A stretch of 64,000 nucleotides of DNA from the NCBI GenBank assembly GCA_029931535.1, contig JAQPZY010001695.1, positions 4,158,501 through 4,222,500 on the forward strand. Reading direction: 5' to 3'. A program made the position numbers and the translations under genes. Positions 10,978 through 22,849 of this stretch are shown in pieces; position 1 is the stretch's first letter; every line of letters starts with the position of its first letter. A model generated the notes under the pieces. That model did no database searches. It was not told where the DNA came from and saw only the letters and a program-made list of their open reading frames with translations. This DNA is from Margaritifera margaritifera (lineage: Eukaryota > Mollusca > Bivalvia > Unionida > Margaritiferidae).

Positions 10978-11861
10978 TGACTGTTTTGACTGGGTTAAAG
11001 GTTACTAGCCAAAGACAGGACCAGTCTTGTAATTTTTGAATGTCAGAATTTATAATTCGACCAGCCTCACTGGTTTATGCAAGAAACAATTTAACTCGTG
11101 TAACTGAATTAGGCGGGTGTGATTATATCTCTGTTTAGAGAACATGAAGTAGCGATCTCTCTGGAGAATTATTAAGTTGATCAGAAACAACAGACCAAGA
11201 CACTGATATTTTCCAGTGTAAAAATACATGAGCAGTGCTAGTACTACACCAGAACAGTCCTGTACGCGAGCATGTAAATCCCCGTGCAAATGAAAAACAA
11301 ACATTTTGCTGAAGTGTACATTAACATGACCTCTCTTTATAGCACAAGGAAGCTCGTTAGTGACTAAGCAGCTAACGTTAGTAACAACCCACAAGGACAA
11401 GTACAAATACAAGAGAATATGTTTTAAAAATAAGAAAAAATAATCTGGCATTCTTTGCTTCCTGCCTAATTGGACTTTAACTTTATATATTTCCGATCTG
11501 ATTGTGACAGCATGGGTCATTGAGAGAGAGAGAGACCCTGCTAGTTACTGGCTTCCAATATGCTCATAAGTATGTGTTTAAAGTATCATTAATATACATG
11601 TAGGCTGTTAGGAGTATGCATGTAATCTGTCAAGAAAACAAACTAACTAGGATAACAGTAGGATTAGAATCACGTGGAGGAATAATCAACTTCGTCGTCA
11701 TTATCATCAGAGTCAATACGGGTAGGATATTGGTTGGACTCTTGGTTTTCGTGTTGCTGTGTTGGTTGTATGATCTCAACAGACAGGGTAGTGTGCCTGA
11801 TTAGAACTTTCAAACTGAGTTCCTTCCTAATAAAAATAGCTCTGTCTCATGTTCACGTACC
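10978..11861. other. Non-coding stretch
   Basis: No supported gene. A 156-codon - strand frame (11520-11050) has no recognisable similarity and no splice signals. A short GA run lies at 11521-11532. The left edge may still hold eroded LINE sequence. Confidence 0.4.
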
Positions 11862-12150
11862 TTATATCTTTCCTTCTTTCTTCAATTCTCTTGTCTTCCT
11901 GTAAATTCTCGCCCTAGTACTTGTCAGATCTTCATTCATGTAGATTTTGTGTGGATACTTAAGGGATTTCAGTTTAGGCCTGGACTTCATCATCTCATAA
12001 TATTTGTGATAGCTCAAAAATGTAACCGAAATCACCCTGTTTTCCTGTTGCAAGGATCCAACCCTATGGCTTCTATTAATATCATTGACAGTGAGATCCA
12101 CGCCAAGGTCACCGGCGAGTTTTAATACGAATTCATCGGTGTTTTCTCAT
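11862..12150 (-). pseudogene. LINE ORF1-like protein fragment
   Basis: The - strand frame contains NDINRSHRVG, then RVISVTFLSYHKYYEMM, then HKIYMNEDLTSTRARIYRK and a stop at 11862. The order 'I-x-R-x-HR-x-G ... position-specific basic strand ... I-x-x-NEDLT-x-x-R' is the pattern of the RRM/C-terminal region of L1-type ORF1 proteins, which bind the element RNA. The frame extends upstream to about 12150 (DEFVLKLAGDLGVDLTV). No matching RT was found next to it, so this is a short orphan fragment. Confidence 0.6.
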
Positions 12151-14520
12151 TCGTTATCTTTCTTCCTTCTCCCTTCAGACCCTTGCCTTGTTTTTTTTTT
12201 TAAAGTCTATTCTTACCCCTAAGATTAAAAGAGACAGACGAAATAATAATGTTACATCAAAGTATATGTTTCAAGCAGTTATTGTTTTGTTTTGTTTGGA
12301 AGTACATGAGATGAATATTATTTACACATTGCTTTTATTACATACTCATTTCATCTTATATGTTTGACCTGGAGTTCGAAACGAGTGTTCAGCCAGTAAT
12401 TCCGTATCGCACAACGAGACTAGAACTATTTAGGTGTTTTCAATGACGTCCGCGCATAAATGTTCTTAAATCAAAACTTTGTAAATCCTAATTTGTTTCA
12501 GTTCAATTCACACTGTATAGCTAAAATTATTTGGAAAGCGTAAAAGAGGGGGAGGGGGGGGGACGTAATAAAAAAAACCTCATTTGTATTTTGTTGCGAA
12601 ATGGGAAAACAGCCCGTTTGATATGACGTAAGAGTCCCTACACCATATCAAACTCGCTCTTTCCGCACACTCTGAACAAAGCACGAATGTTAGTTTTTGA
12701 ATATATGGTACCAACATTGTTATGTTTTGCTTTCTCTGCCTAACACTGTGTTCAACTACTTTACGATCTCATATAATTAAGAAGTGTACAAACGTTTAGG
12801 AGCTTAACAAAACTGCTAATTTACAGATGGGTAACAAGCAATTAGTTTATATGTGTATTGTAGAACCTGTAAAACCACTGCTTCTGGTGGGTTTTGTATG
12901 AGAATTTCCTTTTTTTTTTTTTTTTTTTTGTTCAGAGGATTACTGGACTTAAAATGTACTAACTCCTAGTTTATTGCAGTAGGAACAAAAACTCCAATCC
13001 TATGAATTAATTGACCTATCGCCAGAGCAGAGATAACCATCCCAATTCATTTGCATAACACAACATATAAAATCATAGTATTTATGCTTACCATTGTTGG
13101 TGTTGTTGTTTTATGTTTTTTGTTCAGAGGATTGCTGGACTTAAAATGTACTAACACCAAGTTTATTGCAATAGCAACACAAACTCCAATCCTATCAATT
13201 AATTCAGCTATCACAAATTTCAAAACTATTACAGGAAAAAGCGTTCATTTGTTCAAATATAAGCCATCATTTATTGATCAAAATACGTTATTTATTTATT
13301 TTTTAATTTGAGATGTTTTGACACGAAGAAAAAGAAAAGTTGAAAATCTGCTTTTTATTTAAATGCTTTAAAGTTGTCTAAAGTGGGTTATGTTGTTCTC
13401 TAAACTTTTGTTTCTGTATTCAACTAGTATCATTTAATCATACCTCTCTCCAACTTACAAATACTTACAAATGTGTGAACAGAAAAGTCACTATTTCATT
13501 TCCAGATGAGTCTCTTTCCAATGCATGCCTGGTTATTACCTAAATACGCAACCTGCTCTTCTTTTGTAGCAGCTCTAATGGACATACATACCAACTCTCT
13601 TAACAGGACGGCGACGGTTGTTACGTACCCAAGGGTCAATTAGTTTAAGGGTTTTTAAATGAACACCTGTTCAGCCATCCCCTTTTGTCCAGGGTTCTAT
13701 TGGTAGCACAAATGTCAGGACGTGTGGGTGTTATGGGTCGTCTGTTATCTCTGGCGGTATTAGTGTGACAGTGCAAAGACTCCTAATACCGTTGACAATT
13801 ATTATTCTTGGCGGAAAAACCAAGCCTAGGAACTTGAAGATAATAAAACAGTTCCCATAACTGGCCCAGTGTTTTTGTTTTTGCAACCATCAGCTTTCTT
13901 AAAATGTTCATTTAGATTCGCAAAGTTTTTTTCTGACAAAATGATGGAGAATCCCATCTTCCAGATATTTCATTTATGAGCTTCCAACGAATACAATTTG
14001 TCGAAATTTTCAACAGTCAAGTGTACTTTTGCTATTATCAGTTGCTTTGGATCACCCAGTGGGATTGGGGACTACCGTTCTTATCATTGTCTCAGTTTAT
14101 TACTAGTCTGTATGTTTTTTTTTTTTTTTTTTACAGTAAATATTATCAGTTTGAATGCCCAAGAGCATGGAAGAAAAGTACCAAAATAAAAAGGAAAAGA
14201 TGACAAATAGATAACACCGATACTGTCATACCTGTAGAAGTTGAAATACAATGTTCCTGAATGAATGATATTATATGAAAAAAAGATATAAAGTATATCA
14301 GTTTGTCATTATCCAGAGAATGGGAAATCGATTGTTTTATAATGTCATGTATGTGATGATATAAGCTATTGATGAAAAGGATTCCTAAATTTCGAATCTT
14401 TATACAAGTAGAGTAGGTCCTGGGATGCAAGGATTAAGAAATCGGTTATGGCTGTCGGAGTGTTTTATCTCATGCTGATTTTTTGTTTTCTTTCAATTTT
14501 AAACTACATAAAGCACAAAT
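12151..14520. other. Long non-coding stretch
   Basis: No gene recognised. It contains homopolymer runs (poly-T 12910-12928 and 14114-14131, poly-G near 12550) and the local duplication described separately. Confidence 0.45.
12921..13214. repeat. Tandem duplication of a ~100-bp segment
   Basis: TGTTCAGAGGATT(A/G)CTGGAC, TTAAAATGTACTAAC and AACTCCAATCCTAT appear in the same order at 12929-13022 and 13119-13214, with about 90% identity by eye. Confidence 0.8.
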
Positions 14521-14585
14521 AAAATAAAACTTTTACAATTTCGAGCAGAGAAAGAGAGAGCGTCATTATTGTACATTTTCCGATC

Positions 14586-14765
14586 ATGCCTCTTTCAGAT
14601 GTATCAACGCCTTCAGCAAGACTTACAACAAACGGTGAAATTATGGATGAAAGACAAACATCTGAAACAGAGTCGAAAATGCTATGTGAAGAACAGGGAG
14701 AGTTACAGAGAATCGTGCCTGAAAGTGAAGAGGCAAAGATAAAAGAAGCCGAAGAGGAAGAATAA
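14586..14765 (+). CDS. Hypothetical acidic 59-aa frame or terminal exon
   Basis: An ATG at 14586 opens a 59-codon frame that is strongly acidic towards its end (AKIKEAEEEE then stop). The frame is also open upstream to a pyrimidine-containing AG at about 14539, so it could be a 3'-terminal exon rather than a small gene. No domain is visible and no partner exon was recognised. The opposite-strand frame over the same region looks like its shadow. Confidence is low. Confidence 0.2.
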   Translation: MPLSDVSTPSARLTTNGEIMDERQTSETESKMLCEEQGELQRIVPESEEAKIKEAEEEE

Positions 14766-14804
14766 TCATCATATACAGAAGTACTAATTAGTTTCGTTGT
14801 ATCT

Positions 14805-16800
14805 GAGTAACTTGCGTTGAACTTGCAATTCATAATTGTCGCATCATTTCAACAATGTATTATATTGGTTCGGAAAATTAAATGGACATATACTTTAGAT
14901 ACAATGTAATTAATTCTAATCGGTAGAAGCACATATATTACGTTGTGGTCATTGCTAAATGGTAAAAATATCAAATAAACTGCCACTTGAACAACCAATT
15001 TATTTTGTGTTAGTATCTAAAACGTCGCTAAAAAATGACCAAGTCCAAAACATTTAAAAGCCACTTTGAAACAGCCTCTATAAATTTACAGGAGAGTACA
15101 TGCACAGATGTCTTCACGCCATTGAGGTTATATAAACATATAGTGCTTGTTCTAGTGGTAGTTTATGAAATATTTGTACCAATTTGTAATTACAATAATG
15201 CAATCTAGGTACTCCTATAAGTTAAAATTAAGTACAATGCATAGTATCTGCTGTGCTCATTGGAAGTCACATGACCAAAATGCATGGTGTAATGTACAAA
15301 ATGGGTACATAAACCTTTATTTGGTCCCCAACAACGGAGAGAAAGATTCAGAACGCCAGGAATATGACAGACATATGTTTATTAATGTCTCTCAATATGC
15401 ACAGTATAATTTGAAAATACATAAACTTTAAAAATAATCTAATTATGTGCATATGCATCTTTATACGAAAGAGAGAGAGAGAAGCGTGTCTGAAAGTAAA
15501 CAGCCAAAGATAGAAAATGTCGAAATCGTAATTCATAATTGTCGCATCAGATCAACATTGTGTTATATTGGATGGGAAAATGAAATGGACAGATACTGTA
15601 GATACACAGCAGAAACTATACATTTTAATTCATCCTAGACTGCGTTATGGTGATTGCTAATGCGCAAATTGTTTATAGTTTCCTTCAATCTGAGTTACCT
15701 GCGTTGAAATTACAATTCATAGTTGTGTTATCAGATTAACAATGCGTTATATTGGTTGAGAAAATGAAATGGACATATACTTTAGATGTAAAGCAAAAAC
15801 TGTACATTGTAATTAATTCTAACCGATAGGAGCAACCAGATTACGTTGAGGTCATTGCTAATAGGCAAAAATATATCTTAAACTGCCAATCGAACAACCA
15901 ATTTATATATTGTTAGTTTCTGAAACTTCACTAAAAAAGGAACCAGTCCAAAACATTTCAAAGCCACGTTGAAACAACGTCTATAAATGTACAGGAGAGC
16001 ACATGCACAGATGTCTTCACGCCATTGAGGTCATGTATTTTAACCACAGTGCTCGCTGTTGTTACGGGTGAATAACCTCAACTTTTCTACTACATCTTTA
16101 AGGAGTCAGTTGTGAATACTGTGAACTTAGTCGGTTTTTGAAGTTTACGTCACTAATAAAAATATAGTGTTTGTTCTAGTGGCAGTTTATAAAATAATTT
16201 TACTACTTTGTAATTATAATAATGCAATCTAGGTACTCCTTTTAGTTAGTAGAATTAATTACAATCTGCTGTGCTTATTTGAAGTTACATGACCAAAATG
16301 CGTGGTGTAATGACCGAAATGGGTCCATAAACCTTAATTTGGTCTCCGACAATGGAGATTCAGAACGCCAGGAGTATGACAGACATATGTTTGTTAACGT
16401 CTTCTAATATGTACAATACAATTAAAAACATTATAAACTTTAAAAATAATCTAATTATGTGCAACTGGGTAAAGCTCCGACTCATGCACGTAGAATTAAT
16501 TACAATCTGCTGTACTTATTTGAAGTCACATGACCAAAATGCGTGGTGTAATGACCAAAATACGTGGTGTAATGACCAAAATGCGTGGTGTAATACCAAA
16601 ATGCGTGGTGTAATGAAAGAAATGGGTACATAAACCTTAATTTGGTCTCCGACAATGGAGATTCAGAACGCCAGGAGTATGATAGACATATGTTTATTAA
16701 AGTCTTCTAATATGTACAATACAATTTCAAAAATTATAAACTTTAAAAATAATCTAATTATGTGCAACTGGGTAAAACTCCGACTCATGCACGTACAAAT
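14805..16800. repeat. Degenerate tandem segmental duplications
   Basis: Several blocks recur. CAATTCATAATTGTCGCATCA-type sequence occurs near 14827, 15530 and 15713. TACAGGAGAG(T/C)ACATGCACAG followed by TGTCTTCACGCCATTGAGG occurs near 15090 and 15990. The AATGCAATCTAGGTACTCCT block occurs near 15197 and 16221, and CATGACCAAAATGCGTGGTG near 15270, 16290 and 16530. The last 20-bp phrase is itself amplified about five times at 16530-16615. The unit is about 0.9 kb and the copies are clearly diverged. No coding capacity was recognised. Confidence 0.8.
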
Positions 16801-17562
16801 AGTAAAATCAAATCTTACTTCGATTAAGCATAAACATGTTTATATTGTTGTAAGCATGTGTGGTTTTAGCTATTCTTTTTTTTCTCAGAGCTGTGTTCAT
16901 TTTTGCAACTTTTACAGTATTTATTTGTTCCAATTTGGATTAGCAATTAAATAGTGAGATTATTTATATTTATTATTATTATTAAATTTTGTGAACAACT
17001 GAATGCTATTAACGCGATCTCCTGCCTCCCCCGCCCATCTCGAATGTTATCGCGAACGCTCATCATGTCTTATACCCCTAGGACATTTCTCCCCTACCTG
17101 TTTGCTCTCAACGAAATATGCATCATATTTAAGCATTGTTGTCAAGGTTTGTTCCCTGTCGTCCCACTTTTTGAAAATAATAATCCCAATCTGTCCACTT
17201 GGTACAACTTATTTTTTTAATAGGAATTATAGTCTATAATGTAAAAGTATTTAAAAAATTACACTGGTCTACAATTTTTTAGAAGTCGTCTGCTTCAGAG
17301 ATAAAATGTGCTATTTTATTAGGGATTTTGATGTGCTGTACATTTTACGTCTATGTATATTGTGTACATAGTAGACTTTTAATCATAAATTGTAAACCTA
17401 GGTTTTTTCATGTGTTTATGGTTGCTTTACATGATAATATTTCACCTGTCCTGTTTATGTAACACTTTAAAAAACAGCAAAAGGGTTATATAAATAAAAA
17501 AAAATATATTGAAACAAAAGTAAAAAAAACTATTATGTATATATAAGTACATAGTTTAGTCC
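16801..17562. other. Non-coding stretch, probable 3' flank of transposon gene
   Basis: No gene on the + strand. The sequence from about 17240 to 17562 lies downstream of the - strand transposon-like gene and may be its 3' UTR or element end; no clear inverted termini were identified. Confidence 0.4.
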
Positions 17563-19250
17563 TTATTCAGTGTCTTCTCGGCGCTTTTTGGCTTTTCTAT
17601 AGTATTCATTAAATGGAGCATGTTGTCACTGTCCAGCAATAGTCTGCAAGCATTGATGGGCTCCATTTGCCCTGATAGCATTTCTCCATTGTTGCAATGT
17701 CCTGGTGAAATCGCTCGCCGTGCTCGTCGCTCACTGCTCCGCAGTTCGGTGGAAAACAATCTAGATGAGAGTGCAAAAAATATATATTTAGTGACATGTT
17801 GCAACCAAGGCTTTTGTATGCCTTGAGGAGGTTTTCCACCAACTCCCTGTAGTTGTCTGCCTTGTTGTTTCCGAGAAACTTTGTTGTCACTAACTGGAAG
17901 GCTTTCCGTGCCGTCTTTTCCTTGCCACGCAGTGCACGGTGAAATGCATCATCTCGAAGAAGTTCACGAATCTGAGGACCAACAAAGACATCTTCCTTTA
18001 TCTTAGCTTCACTTAACCTTGGAAATTTTCCACGGAGGTACTTGAAAGCTGCTTGTGTTTTGTCCATGGCCTTGACAAAGTTCTTCATCAGACCCAGCTT
18101 GATGTGCAAGGGTGGTAACAAAATCTTCCTTGATTCAACAAGTGGTGGATGCTGAACACTTTTCATCCCAGGCTCCAATGACTGTCGGAGTGGCCAATCT
18201 CTCTTGATGTAGTGGGAATCTCTCGCACGACTATCCCATTCGCAGAGAAAACAGCAGTACTTTGTGTATCCAGTCTGCAGACCAATCAAGAGAGCAAGAA
18301 CCTTGAAATCGCCACAAAGCTGCCACTGATGTTGGTCATAGTTTATGCACCTCAAAAGTTGTTTCATGTTTTCATAGGTTTCCTTCATATGGACTGCATA
18401 ACCAACTGGAACTGATGGCAAAACACTGCCATTATGCAGCAAAACAACTTTAAGACTCGTCAACGATGAATCAATGAACAGTCTCCACTCATCTGGATCA
18501 TGAACGATGTTGAGGGCTGCCATCACACCATCGATGTTGTTGCAGGCTACAAGATCACCTTCCATGAAGAAGAATGGGATAAGATCCTTTTGACGGTCAC
18601 GGAACAAGGAAACACCTGCCAGGAGATTCTACTGCTGTAGTCTGGATCCCAACAGCTCTGCCTTACTCTTGGGTAGTTCCAAATCCCTGACAAGGTCATT
18701 CAGTTCACCTTGTGTTATGAGGTGTGGTTCAGATGAGGAGGATGGGAGAAAATATGGGTCATGTAACATTGATGGTTCAGGAGTAGAAGTTTCATTCTCT
18801 TCCTCTTCCTCTTCTGACTCAAGTGAGAATGATTCTGGTGCATCAGGAACCGGCAGTCCTTCTCCGTGGGGTACTGGGCGTATAGCTGATGGAATGTTTG
18901 GATAATGCACAGTCCACTTTTTCTTCTTTGACACACCTTTCCCAACTGGAGGCACCATACAGAAGTAACAATTGCTGATATGATCTGTTGGCTCTCTCCA
19001 AATCATTGGCACTGCAAAAGGCATATATTTCCTTTTCCTGTTCAACCACTGGCGAAGATTTGTTGTACAAGTGTTGCAGCATATGTGTGGGGCCCACCTC
19101 TTGTCCTGATCTCCAATTTTGCAGCCAAAATAAAGGTGATAGGCTTTCTTAGCCATAGTGGTTATACTGCGCTTTTGTGATGCAAAAGTCACTTCACCAC
19201 AAACAGCAGAAGTTTGGCTAAACAGAAATGTGTCCCTTTGCTAAATCAAA
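17563..19250 (-). pseudogene. Transposon-like gene, unnamed repetitive protein family
   Basis: A single - strand gene of about 540 codons is recognisable. Its N-terminal part (19220 to 18960) has paired cysteines and histidine: SAVCGEV, then HLYFGCKIGDQDKRWAPHIC, then C-x2-C and later NCYFC, with a basic RQWLNRKRK stretch, a probable zinc-binding DNA-contact domain. An acidic Glu-rich linker follows. The second part contains DPDEWRLFIDSS, LCGDFKVLALLIGLQTGYTK, YCCFLCEWDSRARDSHY and DEHGERFHQDI, resembling a multi-copy protein family seen in many invertebrate genomes that I regard as transposase-derived; I do not know an accepted name. Two lesions break it: an in-frame TAG at 18629-18631 between the two parts, and a 1-base shift near 17626 after SMLADYCW, beyond which homology-like sequence continues in another frame to a stop at 17563-17565. 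Everything else is open, so inactivation appears recent. Confidence 0.7.
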
Positions 19251-19311
19251 CACTGACAAATAAGAGAGCACGACACTGTCTGATTTGTAGAGCTGATATA
19301 GGGCAATTTCT

Positions 19312-19425
19312 TCAGCAGAGTGATCTAAGCTTAGTTATAATTGCATCATCCATGACTTATAGGAATAACATGATGCAATTCATATCATGTATGACGCAAT
19401 ACCAGCTTCAGATTGCATCATTCAT
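19312..19425. repeat. Cluster of ATTGCATCAT / ATGATGCAAT motifs
   Basis: ATTGCATCAT, ATGATGCAAT, ATGACGCAAT and ATTGCATCAT occur in direct and inverted orientation within 80 bases just 5' of the transposon-like gene. They could be subterminal transposase-binding motifs or promoter elements of that element. Confidence 0.45.
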
Positions 19426-19542
19426 TGTTTTGCCTAAAAACCAAGTACTGTCCAAACCCAGTCATAGATTTATTCATAGATCCAGTCAAAGATGTATTTT
19501 AGTCATTTCTGGTTTAAATTGAGATCCCTTCCCTTTATAACT

Positions 19543-19783
19543 CACTTATCGTCCTTTACCGATCACTGCCATCTCACCTCTGTCCGCGTGGGTTCGAGTC
19601 CTGGGCTCCGACAATGTGGTTATGTGAGAAAGCTTGCCAGTAGCTTCCCGTGGGTCGGTGGTTCTTCCCGGGATTTTCCCGGGTTCTTCCTCCACCAGAA
19701 TATACATGCCGCCATGTATAGCCTATCATGTCCTGAAAAATGGCGTTAAACCCTTAAAAACCAAACCAAACCACTTATCGTCC
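19543..19783 (+). mobile_element. tRNA-derived SINE copy with 12-bp target duplication
   Basis: The body (19555-19771) contains a polymerase III B box GGTTCGAGTCC at 19591-19601, a conserved body (GCTTGCCAGTAGCTTCCCGT) and a 3' tail with AATGGCGTTAAACCC followed by an AAACC simple tail. Perfect 12-bp direct repeats CACTTATCGTCC flank it at 19543-19554 and 19772-19783. The A box is missing compared with the copy at 57613-57857, so this copy is 5'-truncated. Mobilised in trans by a LINE. Confidence 0.85.
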
Positions 19784-19940
19784 GCCATTCCCAAGTCAAG
19801 GGTCGTATATACTGACCCAGTATCATATCTTTAAAACTAGAGCCAATCAACAATTTTAAGCATCATTTTCGTTCTCAGTGACCCAGAATTAGTAAAGTTC
19901 GACAACATTTATTGCGGAAGCATTTTGGCTGTAGACCAGT
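19784..19940. other. Short spacer
   Basis: Nothing recognised between the SINE and the GC-richer Polinton region. Confidence 0.5.
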
Positions 19941-19959
19941 GTTACACTGTCGGCGACGT

Positions 19960-20340
19960 CTTTAACTATAACGATGCGGAGAAAGCGTAGATCCACAAAC
20001 TATGGCACAGCCCGGACGTGTTTGTGTGGGATGGTGTTTCATTCCGGACCAAATAGCCGGCAAGTACGTGCTACCTATTGTCGAGTGGAAGAATATTGTG
20101 GACAATTGGCACTCTAGAACGGCAGACGGCGAGATGAAGTTTTGGCAAAATTCACTAAACGTTGCCGAATAGTGCGCGACCACCGGTTGTGGCGTCAGTG
20201 ACCACATGTTGTCTGGGGAAGCCGGGCTGCCGGAGATAGTGCACAGCTTTTACCAGTTATATGTTTGCTATAATGCGTTAAAGATTCTCATTCAGATGCG
20301 CTGTCCTCTTTTCGGGCCAAATATGGAATTATGTTGATGG
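19960..20340 (+). pseudogene. Polinton-associated structural-type frame (uncertain)
   Basis: The + strand reads with clear coding character across frames: DVFVWDGVSFRTK near 20010-20050, then after a frame change YVLPIVEWKNIVDNWHS and ADGEMKFWQNSLNV, a stop, and VSDHMLSGEAGLPEIVHSFY near 20190-20250. I associate this type of sequence with a capsid-neighbouring Polinton gene, possibly a minor capsid protein, but cannot prove it. At least one frameshift and one stop are present. Confidence 0.45.
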
Positions 20341-20900
20341 TCTCCTGAATCCGTGAAATTTGGTTGCGAAGGGCTCCTCTGTTAGCGCTTGCGGCAATTC
20401 ACGTTCCTCCTATTGCTGTCGAATGCAATCTCCTATCTCCTTGCGTGACTTTTCCTCTTCTGCTTCGGTCAGCATTCTTTTTCCTACGATGATGTGGTTA
20501 TCGAGCTTTGTAAGCTTCTAGAGGTTATTTACAAGCTCGCCATGAGTTCTTTGAAGTGCCGCGTTGAGGCCCAGGATTTCTCATATAGAGAGGCTTTCAG
20601 GTGCCTTTGCCGCCGTTTCTTTGATTGCCGTGTCCTCCGATCCTAATACAACGAACTCTCTATCTCTCAGTCCGCTTGTATCGGACGCGATCTCTTTTTA
20701 ATCCGTGGTGAGCCGCCTACGCGCTGTGACCGTTTAGCTGCTCCTCTTTGAGCCCTAACGCTTCGAGGAACAAAACGTTATTAATGCGCCCTCGAAGTGT
20801 TTAGAGCAAAGAGTCCGCTTCATTTGTTTAACGCGCTAACAGGGTCCAGTCTTTCCCTAGTTTTACTGCCAGGGCGCCAGACCACTTTGCCCTAAACTCG
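20341..20900 (-). other. Possible opposite-strand coding remnant in Polinton
   Basis: On the - strand a charged stretch KRMLTEAEEEKSRKEIGDCI near 20430-20490 has coding-like composition, flanked by stops. It may be a small element gene read against the capsid gene. No family recognised. Confidence 0.3.
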
Positions 20901-20959
20901 AGCGGCATGAAGCATTCTTTAAATAAGCCCCGTGTTGTACGGTACGCTTCAAACACAGC

Positions 20960-22475
20960 TTGTGGTTAACTCTTCTTGCTTCCACCAATATGACATCTCG
21001 TCGACTCTGGCCGAAGAATGTGTTTCCATCTATACCTCTTCTGCCTCATTGTCTTCTGTGCTGAGTCTGGGTACATCTTTCTTGAGCAGAGCATTGTCTT
21101 CACGACCACCAAAGTTGGTCAATTCAATTTCTTCAGCCATGATTTGACTGCTCAAGTCTTAATACATATTAAAGGAAGGACAAGTGAACTAAAAAGCATG
21201 CCTCATTACGGAAATAAGCTGGACCCTTATCGCGCCCTCCGCCATGCGCTTGGGGTGATGAGAATCCGAAGCACCGACGTTGTGACTAATAACCAGAGCA
21301 CCATAGACCAAAATCAGCTATTTGTCGTTAGATTTCCAAAGCTCGGCAGCAACGATGTCATTGTGCCCGGCACTGCTAGGCTGGTACTCACAATTTCTAT
21401 GAACGGCGGCGCAGCAGCGCCGGACGCCAATCGTACAATCGTGAAAAACCTCGGTTTTGTCAAAAAGATCAGCGTAAAGCTTGAGGCGATCGAAGTGGCC
21501 TGTTCTGACGATGCCGATGTATGGGGCGTCTACAAGGTTCTCTGACTGACGGACAAAGATCAGATTAACAGAATCTATCAGGGTATACAAAGCACCAACA
21601 ATGCCGCCCATCAGGATATACAAAACACCAACACTGCCGCAATACGTGTCGACGCTGGCAATGCCGCCGCTGAAACCTAGCCCATTTTGTTTATCGCTGC
21701 TGCATTCGGAAACCGTTTGAACGTGCAGCTCGACTTCCAGCTGCTGCACGATCACATGACATACTGCCAGTCTGGTCTTTCAAACTGCCGGTCCTTTGAG
21801 CAGAAAAGTTCAATGACTACAACGGGGCAATCCCAAGCACGAATGTTGGGCGAGGTACACCATCAGCGGTATCTCCATGGAGCTCGAAGTTGTGACTAAC
21901 TCGGAACTCGCACACATGATCAGGCAGCAGTACACGATTGCTGCGCCATCGCAAGATGGTGCTGAACAAAAGCGACCTGTGTTGAACATCAACATAAACA
22001 CTGCAACAAAAAGCATGAAGGCGATTGTTTTACTCGTCGAGGATGCACCGAAGAATGCTACGTTTGCGCATGATACGGAGAATTTCTACAACCCCCTTAT
22101 CATCAAGGTGTCGGTGACGATCGATGGCGTCCCAAACCAGATCTATACCGAGTTGCAGCTGCGATACCAGCAGTGGGAAGAGACCCTAAAGATAATGGCG
22201 ATGGAGTCTCTCAAGGACACAAAGCTGCGGTCACTTGAAGTTTGCCCTTGTCCTCGACATGAGGGGTTGATGAAAGACAACACGTTCCACGGGTCGGAAA
22301 GACGCATAGAAAACGCGAGGGTAGGTGTAACGCTGCAGATCGAGAAAAAAAAACAAAAAAGAAAAACGTCCAGGCGGCATGCGTGTTGAACGTGTACATA
22401 TATGTCGACATGGACGCGCAGCTCAACATACATAATGGCCAATTCGTGTCGCCATCTACTAATCTACTAGCCATC
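20960..22475 (+). pseudogene. Polinton major capsid protein remnant
   Basis: The main open part (21018-21545) contains DPYRALRHALGVMRIRSTDV and NQSTIDQNQLFVVRFP, then VIVPGTARLVLTI. After an in-frame TGA at 21543 and further shifts it continues with ELEVVTNSELAHMIRQQYT near 21877 and KVSVTIDGVPNQIYTELQL near 22108-22165, and a C-terminal piece VYIYVDMDAQLNI near 22393-22431. These are landmarks of the double jelly-roll major capsid protein of Polintons/adintoviruses, often annotated in invertebrate genomes as F54H12.2-like. It would have formed the hexon-type capsid shell. At least two stops and several frameshifts make it a pseudogene. Confidence 0.75.
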
Positions 22476-22479
22476 ACAA

Positions 22480-22849
22480 GTGGGACGCAGAACGCAAGTG
22501 CAACGTGATCTTTGATAACGTACAGCCACACTGCGCCATGATCGTCGGCCGCCGATTTAAAACACATGACCAACTGCTCGCTTGAGAGTTGGCGCGACCG
22601 GACCAAAGGGCCCGTACAGCTGTTGCCCTTTGCAAAAACAAACAAACAAACATAAAAAAAAGTGCAGTGCGTGAATTTGGAGACCTTAGATTTCCCCTGA
22701 TCGCCTCGGCATTGGAGCAGGTGTATACTAGAGTAGCGCACCATAATTGACTTGGTATGTGCTGTTGGAGCGCAAGCTGCTCGCTTGTAGCTCAAGAGTG
22801 GCTAGCACGGCAAACTGTTGGAACTACAAAACACTAAAACGCAACGGAT
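22480..22849. other. Spacer between capsid and integrase remnants
   Basis: No recognisable coding region. A - strand frame of about 190 codons overlaps the capsid end and this spacer but reads as its shadow, with poly-Phe and Cys-rich composition. Confidence 0.45.

Noticed and set aside
11050..11520. 156-codon - strand frame
   Set aside because: No recognisable domain, no splice sites and AT-driven composition; length alone is not enough in this genome.
18669..18905. Ser-rich + strand frame over the transposon-like gene
   Set aside because: It is the shadow of the Glu-rich linker on the - strand.
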